Shown: positions 1 to 11,800 of the stretch, piece after piece
How the letters are laid out: every line of letters begins with the position of its first letter
How positions within the stretch are numbered: the stretch's first letter is position 1
Program-made: the position numbers and the translations under genes
Assembly: GCA_025024175.1 (NCBI GenBank)
Contig: QCXZ01000064.1
Location: 11,842,001-11,906,000 of the forward strand
Source of the DNA: Rhyzopertha dominica
Lineage: Eukaryota > Arthropoda > Insecta > Coleoptera > Bostrichidae
DNA: 64,000 nucleotides
Reading direction: 5' to 3'
The notes under the pieces: model-generated
Databases searched by the model: none
Told to the model about the DNA's origin: nothing
Seen by the model: the letters and a program-made list of their open reading frames with translations, nothing else

Positions 1-3000
1 CGCTAAAGAATGTGTCATTATGACGTCTACAAACTATCGAAATTCCAGCTTAAGTAAATAACTGAGCTATAGAAGATGGGAACTAAGATAAAGGTCCCTG
101 TGTAGTATTATATTATAAATACCGGTAGACACCTACTGAAAATCAAAATGATGAGCTTTTATCTACATAAATGTCTTTTTTTTTTCTTTGAAACCCGGTA
201 AATACCTATGAAGCTGCAAAATTTTAGAAACAAGTTATTGCTTTCTGTCGCGGCTGTGCGTTCCAGTCTAAGTATTTATTAAATTACGTCCTGTTGAACA
301 GTTATAAATTCACACACACTCCGGAAGAGCATTTATCACTCTATTATTACAACCGATCGAAATTCTAATTCTCGGCGGGCATCTTTCAAGCAGTGCATAA
401 TTTTACATCGGGTGGACACATGACATCTACCATATCCATTAGTACTAACCAGAACACAAAATTTCTGAGGAAGGTTTATATTTTTAAAGCGAACTGAAGA
501 CGAGTATTGTTGTACCCACCCATGTTGATCAGCTAATGATAAATAATCAACTTTATTAAGTCAATAAACAGGCAGATATTCCTGTCAGCGGTTTATTTCA
601 ATGTGGGCGATACCTCGGTGGAAGTAATTTGTCATTTCTAATGGAGGTTCTGTTCGTACCTGTATATTATAAGAGGCTGTCTACCTAACAGCAACAAATC
701 GAAACATGCTCATAAAATATAACCGATATTAATGATACTGTTGAATGTTTGCCATAAATTGTATTTGCTTACTGAGTTAATAGTAAATATCTAGGTATAT
801 CGAAGAACCACAGACAAGTGTTATGACAAGCCGTTACTTTGAAATCATTTAATAAACGTTCACATACAGCTCGGATTACATGTTTAGGGGTCGTCAGTTT
901 TGCCAGTATTGGCTTTACGAAAGTTTCAAGACAACCAAGAATTGTTTAGACAAGCAATTTATATAATATAAAGAAATAAATTGAAAGAAACATATATTTA
1001 TATAGTGCACGTCAATAATCAATTTAATTTTTAGTAATTTAATCATTGTACGAGATGATCTGTCACTAGAAGTATATTGTGTTTTCTTTACAAACAGGCT
1101 AAAAATTTGTAGGAACTGTAGAAGGAGCCACACAGCTCCGAAAGCTTGGCACAAGTTTAAAGATATTAAACGTACTACCTACTTATGTTTTCATTATCAC
1201 GTTATTAATGATTTTAGAACTTGAAACTATTATCTGACAAGGCAAGCACTGAAAGATCCCTGTTGTCAAGATGTGTATTGAACTCGCGTATGATATCGCA
1301 ATCATCGAATCTTGAAAAAAAGTTTGACTTTGATTTGTATTTTGATAATAATAATAATAAAACCACACAGGGTGTACTGGTTTTATATGTTAAAGCAACC
1401 AGTGAATTTTGTTTATACAGTTTTTACTACTGTCACAACATTCCGCATTCTTGGAAAATAATTTTAGGTTATAGCACTCAGATTTTCAAAAAATATATAT
1501 AAAAGAAGCATACTATAGCTGTAAACTAAAGTGATATTTTAAACAAGCATCAGCAATATATGTAATCAGGGTAGGAGGTTTATAAAATGTACTAACGGGC
1601 GTTCATTATAAAAACGGGTCAAGTAAGCAGGTGATGGTTTTTGTCGTCGTGAACGAACGTCGCAGTGCTGGTGCAACAAACTGAACTGTCACCAGATTCG
1701 TTTGTGTCGATTGTGGAACGAGTTTCGTGTGCAATCTACACTCATATTTGCGATTATAGCTAAGCAACACGCACTCTGCTGTTGTTTTTAACAACTATTC
1801 AAAGTGTATCGCACGTTGTTTGACAGCACGCACCTGGATGTTTATTGTAGTGTTTTTCGATTTTTATATGTGATTGTGCTGCGTATTACTACGTAAAGTA
1901 AGTAAACACTTTAATACCGTAAGTAAGAATTTAGGATGGCAATGCCATCTGTCAGCATTACACTGACATGATGACAAAGCCACCTAGCTGCCTTAACGGG
2001 TATGGGTCCAAGTAAAGCTTTCAAATAAAAGCACGGATCACATATATTTAAATTCTTACGTTGCAACTTTATTTGAAATCTAGCCAAGCAATCTTCCTGT
2101 AAACAGCTCCGTCAATGCGACATGACAGTTGCTACTTACTAACGATCAGCTGATTATACGCGGGAAACGCGAATTTGTGGTTATCCGTAGGATATTTGCG
2201 ATTTGTAAACGTTTTTGACCAATCAACAGAGCCAGTATCCAGTATTAGTCTCAGGTAAAAATAAGGGCGTCATATATTCGCAGTATACAATAAATGTACG
2301 AATTAATTTCAACGGCATGTTCGAATTAGAAAGAAAAAAATCATCGCTTGTTTGACCAGTTTTTTAATGAATGAAAAAAAGATAAAATGCGTCGACAGTA
2401 CCATCTAACGATAATTTGGGGCCTCGTCTGTTTCTTTCATGATGAAATTTGTGAAAAACTGTTATACTTAGATAACAACATAAACTACCAACCGTGCATA
2501 TCAACCGGACAAAATGCTCTACAGCATTCAGAATTTAGAAAAAAGACGATATATCTCAATCTCAGAAATCCCCCGCTACTTTGGACATCTGAACTTGGGG
2601 ACTGAACCGATACCAGACTTGTATCGCTGGACGCATAAAAGCTCAAATCGGCAAGGACACACAGATGAGGTTATTGTCTAGGGACGAGTTTACGCGAATC
2701 GTTCACCTGAGACCCGCGTCAGAGGCCAATAAGTTCGACTAAACTGCTTTGCCAGTGTCGTAGGTTCGAATTTTAAGTGGAATCGGGCACTAATTCGTAG
2801 ATTCACATCCTACATCAATTTGTTTTAATGCTCCACCGGAGTAAAATAATCACTTTCTTTGTTACTAGAAGTTCTGAGTTGTTAAGATAGGATTGACTCA
2901 TAATTTTTAATTTGTTTCGTTTTTATAGGAATGTATACGCTCGCTAACAATCAACGGGGTTGAACATTTTTGAATGTTTGGTAGTGTTTCCTTTTACGAC

Positions 3001-3320
3001 ACTTTCTTCAACTCACTATCTTTGTGCTATATAAATTTTATATTCGCTAAAAGAATTAATTAATTAAATTTCTTATATGAAAAATATTTTCATGGATTCA
3101 TCAACCGTTGCATTTTCTCAATAAATTGCAATAAATGGCGTACTAATAGATATTACCAATTAAAATAAAAATTTTCATTATAATGAAGGCAATTTATTTA
3201 TAATTTATGCGGCATATGTTCTTCGGTTCAGCTATAGCGCGTTTTGCATCTTCATTTTAGAACTATGCGTAATATATAAAGTATGTGCAGTATACCTACC
3301 TACTTATATAAATATCAATT
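1..3320. other. No recognised gene; upstream of the first Wnt16 exon seen
   Basis: No open frame here resembles a known protein. A GC-richer block at 1600-1900 ends in a good donor-like GTAAGT at 1898 and could be an untranslated exon. An ATG at 2387 opens MRRQYHLTIIWGLVCFF, a signal-peptide-like start, but no strong donor of the right phase follows. Confidence 0.4.
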
Positions 3321-3399
3321 ACAATTTTACTAAAACAACTTGAAGCTCTTTGAAGAAGAATCTAGAACAGAAAAGAAAATTTCTTAAAACTGAATGATC

Positions 3400-4400
3400 G
3401 GTTATAGACGATGTTTTGTAAAGCAAGAAACAAGAACATGTCCATGTCTTGACCTTTAGTAAAAGCCTTGGAAGTAGCCAAAATCTTAAAAATTGAACAT
3501 TTTAAAGGTTGTAATGGATGGCTAGAAAAAATTTGCCACTGCACAACATAACTTTTCATTCAGTTTGTGGTGAATCAGCCGATGTTGACATTGACACTGT
3601 TGAAGAGTGGAAAAAGAAACTGCAGGTGATACTCTCTACAAGATCTGTATGTACATTGCTGACGAAACTGGACTATTTCGCGCTAAATGTGCCGGCAAGA
3701 AAACTGCAAAATGACGAATTACCATTTTATTTTGCGTTAATATGGAAGATAGAAAAGCAAAACTTCAACGGAGCCCATACAAACAAACTTCCTTTGAAAT
3801 GGATATCAAATAAAAAAGCCTTGATAACGACGACCGAAATTATGACATCTTTGCTAAGAAAATTTGACGAAATGAAAAAAGAAAATACAAATGTCTTGTT
3901 ATTTTTTGGATAATTCCTCCTAATACAACTTTGCACTGCCAACGCCTTGACCAAGTTTTAAGGTAAAATATAGAGAATATCGTATTAAAAAAGACTACTT
4001 AGCTTCACTAAGGACGAAAACTATTAAGAAGACGCGGAAAAGAGTATTAATCTAACAAGTGTATCAATATGGACATCAGCGGCCTGGAAGAACGTTTGTT
4101 CTGGTACAATTTAAAAATGCTTTTCGAAAGCAGAAATTTCGGACTTTGCTCGGCACGAAGACACTTTTGACGAAGAAGACAAAATTTAGTGTTTTTCCTC
4201 TATTAAAAAATATAAATGGAATAAGCATTGAAAACTACGCACAAATTGATGAAAATGTTTTGACCGAAAACCCTAGTTTCGGCATTCAGGAAATCATCAT
4301 CGCACCTCAAACATTAAAAACATTAAAGTTTATGAATAGCTTCTGGATATGCAAAACTTCTTCCTCAATAATGATAAAATTGAACTTGGTGTAGGTGTTC
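3400..4400 (+). pseudogene. Decayed pogo/Tigger-type transposase
   Basis: Remnant of a CENP-B/Tigger-like DDE transposase. In shifting + frames one reads AKILKIEHFKGCNGWLEKIC (Tc5-type helix-turn-helix) near 3474, then HNITFHSVCGESADVD and the DDE core to about 3910, including LPLKWISNKKALITTTEI and NTNVLLFF. A third piece at about 4200-4300 reads SIENYAQIDENVLTENP, like the family C terminus. Several frameshifts are needed, and the usual DETG and catalytic D/N after LLFF are damaged. No inverted ends were located. Confidence 0.72.
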
Positions 4401-4645
4401 TTAAGATATTCTCAAAATATGAGTCTCATATTTTTCAAACTAAACTACAAACTCAATTGAGAAATATTTAAAAAATGTAACAACTTATGAACAACCTATT
4501 ATAATATGTAAATAAATGATGATACGTATATTCACTAGCCTATTTGTTTTCATTTAATTTTTTTATTTATTTATTCATTCTAATTTGTTTCACTGGACTC
4601 TTTTCTCGATTGGCTTATCAATTGAGCACTCGGCAATGTAGGTCT

Positions 4646-5525
4646 CTTTACTTATAGACCGTAACAACCTACGTCGTAGTTCGTTAAGCCACCGCTAGAT
4701 GACGCATTACCGATTTTTGCCAAATGACCGTGAAATTAGCTGCGTAGATCTTTGTATTTACAGACCGTACCAACCTCAATTGCGTTATAGTATTGTGTGA
4801 ATACATTTTAATTAAATATTAGCAAACTGAATACGCAATCGAACTAATGCACTCAAACCAACTACTGTGGCATTTCTTATTGTCTTCCAACTACCATATC
4901 CCACGGTAATTATAACTGAATGATGCTATTCATGCCCGTGCCCTTTATGCCTTTATACCCCCCCCTTTACATATAGACTGTAACAGCCTACGTCGTAGTT
5001 CGTAAAGTCACCGCTAGATGATGCATTAGCGATTTAGATCTTGGTACTTACAGATCGTATCAACCTACGTCGAGGTAGTACACATAGTTTGAATAGGTAC
5101 ATTTTAAATTCAATTTTAGCAAAGAGGCAGCCCAGTAACTAAAAAATTTTTTCAATATTGTATCGTTATATTATCTGATAGAAAAGATGACATAACGGGT
5201 AATAATAATAATAATTACATAATTATACCAGGCTTTTGATATATAGGGAAAACCAGTTCTATACCATGCTGTCTGCATTAGACCCAAATTACAATGATAA
5301 GCTGTAATGTCAGCGAAATAGATCTATCTGTAGTTGGTTGCGATGCAGACAGCATAGCTCAGACATGCATTTTTAAAATGACATAACATTAACTGAACGC
5401 ACATTAGAGCTAGCGCACCTGAACCAACTACTGTTACATTTCTTATCGTCTTCCAACTACCATTAGGTAATCCCACGGTATTGATAACTGAACGATGCTC
5501 ATTCGCGCCCTTTATATCTTCCTCC
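4646..5525. repeat. Tandem duplication of a 320-bp unit, second copy interrupted
   Basis: Unit 1 (4646-4965) and unit 2 (from 4966) share tagac.gtaaca.cctacgtcg near their starts, the ccgctagatgacgcatta block, and accaactactgt...cttccaactacca near their ends. Unit 2 carries an extra segment at about 5120-5390 that unit 1 lacks, so an insertion followed the duplication. Confidence 0.7.
5266..5355. repeat. Perfect 13-bp inverted repeat inside the inserted segment
   Basis: atgctgtctgcat at 5266-5278 is matched by its reverse complement at 5343-5355. It lies in the segment present only in the second tandem unit. Confidence 0.6.
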
Positions 5526-5757
5526 CTTATGAGGTCTTCTAGAATATCCTAGATGTCGACTATTCAGGAAATGGTCCGGTTTCCCCCACGACTAAGTACT
5601 ATGCTCTGCCTATTCCATAACAATGCTAAATTTCTCTTGTTCCCATGTTCAAAAATTAAGCATGTTTGCTGCTACCGTTTCAGACCTAAAGATAAACAGT
5701 ACCTATTTACATTTTACTCACACGATATTCTGGTATTTTATATGTGCTTTGTTGCAG

Positions 5758-5896
5758 GCAGCTGGGTTTACCAAATTCATTGTCGAATTCCGTAGACATT
5801 TCGCCGTCAGCGCACAAGGAACGATGTAGCACACTAGATTTTCTCGTGGATCGACAGAAAGAGCTATGTGTGAGAAGCGACAACAGGATATTACCA
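5758..5896 (+). CDS. Wnt16: Wnt16 coding exon 2 (N-terminal mature region)
   Basis: Acceptor ttgttgcag ends at 5757 and donor gtaagt starts at 5897. The exon begins with one base completing a split codon and ends in phase 0. It encodes [11 protein letters not shown], two cysteines and the Wnt16-like [12 protein letters not shown] stretch, ending in ILP. The next exon opens ILGSGAK, which aligns with the usual Wnt N-terminal block. It contains no ATG, so translation must begin further upstream. Confidence 0.88.
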
Positions 5897-8800
5897 GTAA
5901 GTAAATCCGTGTTTTCGTTAAATAATTCGTTAATGTTTAATAAGGGAACTCATTTTGCTCTTTAATTCGGTTTTGAAATTTTTAAGGAAAATTATTATAA
6001 GATTATTTAAAACTCAAAATTGATTTTTAAACTATAGATAGAAGACCTGTACAACAATGCTTTAGAAAGTCTAAATACGTATTTCGGCGGCTAAACTTCA
6101 TTAAAAACTAAATTAAGAGATTCTTTAAAATCTGTATTTTTAATTTTGCGTCAGTGAAGAATTGCCTATCACAGAAAGTTTACCCACACATCTGAAAACT
6201 GGTTAAAACGTATATTTTTTCTATTGATTTATTATTATTATTATTATTGTTATTGTATGTTAGGCACCAACACTTCAATCAGATTATTTAATTTAATTTA
6301 TTTGTCAGTGTGGTGTAGGTCTATTATTATTATACATATAATGCTGGTCTATCTGTTGAGATATTTCTATTGCAATATGGCCTCGTTACTTCATTCTCCA
6401 ACACATTTGAGGGGACGTACTTATGGTAGGGTAGAGCATACATTTTTGAAGATTATACTTTAGAGCTATCTGCTGGTGTATTATCTTTGCAATGTTGTCC
6501 CTCTGTGTGTAATCCTTTGGTGTTAAGATCTTGCATGCGTTGACAATGTGGTCTGTTGTCTCTGGTTGTTCAGAGCACAGTCTACGCATCAGTGCTAACA
6601 GACCGATCTTTGATTATATATTTTGTGTAATTACGCGTGCTGACCACATTATCATGGATAGCTATCGTGAATTCTTCTGTTTCGCCAAAGATATACTCAT
6701 GTGTTAGCCATGCATTTGAGGCTTGTATCTCTATGTGTGGTTGCGTTGGAAGATTCTCATACTTTTCATCGTGCTTTTTTATTTTCTGCAGATATGTCGT
6801 TATCACTTGCGTGGAGTGCCGGATCTGTCTAGCGTAGTTATAGCTATATGCTTTTGGCGCACGTTCGCTTTTTCTAGAAAATACCTTCTTATTCTAGCGA
6901 TCTATGTGTAGTATTGGTTTTGGATGTGTAGTATACCTCTTCCTCCTTCCTTTCTACTTCCTATATTGAACCTTTCAGCGGCCAAATGTCGTTCGTGTTA
7001 GTATTATTTAAAGAATCGACCTCTTTGTCACTCCAGTTTATTACACCAAATGAATATGTTAGCACATAGCTATTTATTGCTTTTTCTTTATTTCTTCCAT
7101 TTAGCTTGGTTTTTAGTGTACATTTTAGACGTGTTTCGAATTTTTTGTGAGTGTTTTTTAATTTGTGTTCTACATTTTGTTTTTGCTGGTAGCCTAGATG
7201 CTTATACATCTAATTTTATTCTAGATACTGTATCGTTCTTTTTCTTCTGTTTTATATATGGTTCCTGTATTGCATATTTACCTTTTACAATACTACTTAT
7301 TTTGCATTTCTCCGACCCAAACGTTATGTTGACGTCTATGATATATTTCTCCGTGGTTTTTAATAGCTAATCTAGTTTATACTTTGTGTTTGCGTATAGT
7401 TTAAGATGATAATAACAATAATAAGATTTATTGACGGCTACCTGTCTTTAAGTAGTATATAGAGTAGTAAATAAATACACATAAATGTAAAATAGCAAAG
7501 GCTATAAAGGGTACAACAAAATACAATTATACAATATACCTCAAATGTACAAACGCTTCAAATGTTGTTTAAATAATGTTAATGAATTGTAACCAAAAAT
7601 ATCAATGTCCTCGCAAAATGTGTTGCATGTGCGCAGCATAGTATTAATAGAAGAATACATAGATTAATTAACATTGTCCCATTCCAGTCTAAAAACTGGT
7701 ACTACTCTAGTAGGATAACAAGGCACGTGAAAGTTCAATCATCAACATATAGGAAGTGTGTGACGGTACAGTTAGAATTTCCACTATTTTCGTAGCCGTA
7801 ACGTGTTTCGTTCAGCATGTTAGAAGGGGGGTTGAATGCGAGGCAGGACCATCGCATACTGAGCGAGTTGCCTTGAAAAATTCCGCGTGGTTTCATTACT
7901 GGTTCAGATTTTATTAGTACTTTTTCGGTTTTGATCTGTAATTTTTGCCACGGTTTTGCCAAAATTTCACTAGTTCGAGAAAATGGATGAGGTCTGGATC
8001 GATCTTATATACAGGATGTTTGCGGTAATACCCTTTAAGNGCTAACTTTTTTATCTGACGTCGTAGACTAGTGCTTTAAATGAGGAAGTTTTACGAATTT
8101 TTGAGAAGAATTTTGTGATGTTTACAAAAATAAAACAATTGAACATCAACTGACCGATGTATCTACTACAAGTTTACTATTTTAAATAAAACGACGCTAT
8201 TTTTATAGCGCATTCGATTAAGGGCGTTGAATTTAACAAAACAGGTTTTATATGAGCCATGAGTGAGAGATGTTGTCATATGCTTGCTGGTAATCTATGT
8301 AGGCACAGCAGTGGCGTATCTAGAAATTTTGTTTGGGAGGGGTAATGATTAGGTTCAAACAAAAATACCTACCTACTTATGATTTTTATTTAGGAAACAC
8401 AAAAAACCTGTTGGAAACAAGAATTTTTAATACAAAGGAAAATCACAAAACAAAGTCTAGCCTTCTACGATTTTTACTTGCAAATCTAACAATTATATGG
8501 GAAAAATCTGTCTTCACATTCCATGAACATGACTTCCTCACACGTCACGCGCTTCACTAGGCGAAGCTTTAGATTCAAATTCAAATGCGTTCCGTCGAAG
8601 CGTTCGTTATTACTCATCAGCCACCAGCCACCAGTAACCCCACCGTCTTGGGGGGGGGGTAATTACCCCCGTTACCCCTTCTTTAAATACGCGCCTGAGG
8701 CACAGCATAGGGCTTCCATGTTTTGCCTACTTTGGACAAGAATTTTTGCATCAGTTATCGGTTCTTCCTTCCATCTTTTTTCCTTTAGCACCTCTTCTGA

Positions 8801-11800
8801 ATCCTTTTTGTTCTTCGCTGATAATATTGTTGTTTTCGATTGTTCATTTATCTTTTTTGTTATAACCGAAGTGTTAATCTTGTATATAGTGGGATGGCTC
8901 TGTATTTGGAGGGGTTTGCCGTATCCGCATCTTTAGGTTTTAGGTAAGTTACTCCGTGTGTAAGGAAATGGGACATTTCTTCTGGATGTATAATTAAATA
9001 ATTGGTTATTGCTGCTAACGAATTATGAGTGGAGCTGAACGCTTTTAGCCAGTAGTTTTGAATTTTATCTACGCCTGTGGTTTTCCACTTTTGTCTGGTT
9101 GTGATAGCTTTCTGCATATCTGTCTCTGTGATATTATCTTATTCATATTATTTGTTGTCCCTTATTGCTTTTGTAGTTCGTCGTTTATCCACTTTGCACT
9201 TTGCTATGTTGTATGGGATTTGACCAGATAGTTTTCCAGAACCTTTGAACTACTATATTGTTGTTATTATTATTATTATTGTTGTTGTTGTTGTTGATGT
9301 ACTAAAGTCTAATTTTAATTGCAGATACTAGGCAGTGGCGCCAAGCTTGCTATAGAAGAATGTCAGCACCAGTTCAGACATAGTAGATGGAACTGCACCC
9401 TCTTCCCAGATAACCCAACATCAGTCGTTGGAAACATCGTTTCAGTTAGTAAGTTTTATGTACATTTTATAAAAGAAGGCTTTCACATTAAATTGCGTTT
9501 CTGATATTGCAAATTTACTGTTGCTGACAAGAATACGCTAGAAATTTCTAGTACGTTTTTTTTTTGACGTGATGGACACGTCTGATCTTTTGTTTTATGG
9601 TACATTCTGTGAATTTCTCCTACTACTGTTCCTGTATAGAGAGGATACCGTCATTGTTGCTATATTCTCTCCCAAAAATTAGGAACTCTTGCTATATGTA
9701 TCAAGTAACATTTGAAAAAATCGTATATTGTTATGTTTCATGAAATACAGGAAGCAACTGGCAAATATATTCAACAAATAAGGTATCATACGTTTTTTAA
9801 ATAAAGAAAACTGCATAAGTTCTTCTACAATGCATCAGACGTGTCCAGATTAAAATTATTTTTTTTTTATTGTTCCATAGGTTTAGTAATTTAAGATTTT
9901 GTGTTCTGCAGAAAGTAGAGAAACCGCCTACATATCCGCAATTTCGGCGGCAAGCATCACATTTGCGATCACCAGAGCGTGTACAAAGGGAGAACTGAAT
10001 GACTGCTCTTGTGACAACACCGTGAGGCACAAAAAACCAAAAGACTGGAAGTGGGGAGGGTGTTCCGAAGATGTAAAATATGGGGAGAAAGTCAGCAGGC
10101 ATTTTTTAGATTCGCCAGATTTTGCCAACACGCCCGAAGGTCTCATGATTCTTCACAACAATGAAGCCGGAAGGAGGGTATGCTATTCCTTATATCGTAA
10201 TNTGTACCACCAAAATAAGAAAATTAACAAAACATTGCAAGGGTGCTTCCGATCAGAAATTTGATTCTCTATATATACTAAAATTTAAAAAATCGTACGA
10301 ACAGCGTTCATAATACGGTTTTTTGGAAATATTTCAAAAATGTTAAAATTTTGGATACATTTTCTAAGAGACTTTTTGTGAGAAATTTTCTTTCCTATCT
10401 GATGGTATTTTCTATTTTGAATATATTAAATATATTCGAAGATATGTAGAAAAAACCATTTTCTTTAAGTGACCCTTTTTTGCTAATATCTTCTAAATAG
10501 TTTGCTGCACCGAAAATTTATGAGGACGAATAATACTCGCAGTTATACTACTAATCACATACTAAAACGAAAAAAAAATAAACGTATAAAAATTTGCAAA
10601 AGGGGTAGTTACCCCCCTCCCCAATTTCACCCCCTTCCCGATATCCTTCTTACTCCAAAAACAATAGGTCGCTTTTATAAGTCTTTCGAAAGTTATCGTG
10701 TCCACAAATAAAACCATACACACAAACAAAAAAATTTTTTGCTCAAATTTTGGTTTTTTTACATTTTCGACCATTTTAAACCGATTGAGCAAATAAAAAT
10801 TTTTGAATTTTATTTTCGCGATACAGTACTTCCCATGGATTTGTTGGATGTATAAGTAATTAAGTCAGTTACTAACAAAAATCAGTGCATTCGGCGACTT
10901 GCATTTATCAAACAGATATACAATTTCGGTTAATAATTATGCAGTTTTTGTATGTCCTATGAATCACTTTGTAACGTGCTTCGCGTTTACAGTGTTCTAA
11001 CCGCGAACGAGCAAAATTGGGGTCATCCGGCCATAAAAATGATGAAGATACGTGGATACAGGATACCCATTAATTTCTGTTGGATAAAATAGTTAGGTAG
11101 TAATTTTGCATCTAAGACAGCTGCGTTCCTCAACAGCTGCATCCTACATTTGAAATGAAAAACTGCTCAAAGCTCAGAAATCGAAATTGTGAGTAAGAAG
11201 TAGATGTTTTTTCCTTCTTGCTTACTTTATATGTATAAGGGCGTATTTCGTACACAAGGTCGTATCTTTTCACAAAGCGTTGTTATCGCCTAGAATATAG
11301 TACTAGTTACTAATGTAACTACTACTTCTTTTAAGGACAGCTTATTGAATTGTAGAAATTTAAATGCAAAAAAAAATAAATTTAACAGTGCACTACGGTT
11401 TGGGGTCGTTATAATATAGCTCAGAATATCTTTATTTTCAAAATTCTTTATCTTAATTTAATTGGCATGAAATAACCAATGAAAGGGTTATATCGACAAA
11501 GATAGACCTTTTTATACTAATTTAAGTCTGGGTCATTATATATTGTTCCTATCATAATATATTTCACAATAAACAGTTGTACGGCCGCTTTTAATCAAAC
11601 TTGCATAGAAAGCACTGATATACACTAAGCTCGATAGCTCTGAGATATAACCTTACAGCTGCTAAGATACCTTATTACAGATATACACGATACAGCATTT
11701 TGGACAACAGCCAGTATGAACTATACTATTACGTCCAATAGACCAGACATAATGCTTCAAGATAATAAAGCAAACAAAACCACATATCTTATACACGTAG

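Larger units (their letters stand above)
6250..9130 (-). mobile_element. R2-like non-LTR retrotransposon, decayed, with nested insertions
   Basis: On the minus strand, reading from about 9117 down, pieces of one reverse transcriptase follow in order: [18 protein letters not shown] and [16 protein letters not shown] (8860-9117), [10 protein letters not shown] and HFLYVDD (7735-7870), YKHLGYQQ with [12 protein letters not shown] (6961-7209), and a C-C-H-C finger with [11 protein letters not shown] and [10 protein letters not shown] (6440-6590). A last weak match to the restriction-like endonuclease region precedes a (TAA/TTA)n tract near 6240. The finger followed by such an endonuclease is typical of R2-clade elements. 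Stops and frameshifts are frequent. An hAT-type element (8309-8697) and a LINE tail (7407-7700) sit inside. Confidence 0.72.

Noticed and set aside
1221..1502. 93-codon + frame in the first 2 kb
   Set aside because: AT-rich, asparagine run from a (aat)n tract, no similarity or splice context.
2740..2790. gtaggttcgaattt, resembling a tRNA T-arm box
   Set aside because: No acceptor stem, D-arm or anticodon arm can be built around it; no tRNA, rRNA or CRISPR array was seen anywhere in the window.
5120..5390. Inserted segment considered as a small hairpin RNA gene
   Set aside because: Only 13 bases pair across a 64-base loop; too weak for a precursor call.
8523..8936. 137-codon + frame
   Set aside because: Runs across the right half of the hAT-type MITE into the antisense of the R2-like reverse transcriptase; no domain.
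10502..10711. 69-codon basic frame after Wnt16 exon 4
   Set aside because: Lies wholly in copy 1 of the five-copy repeat and is not preserved in the other copies.
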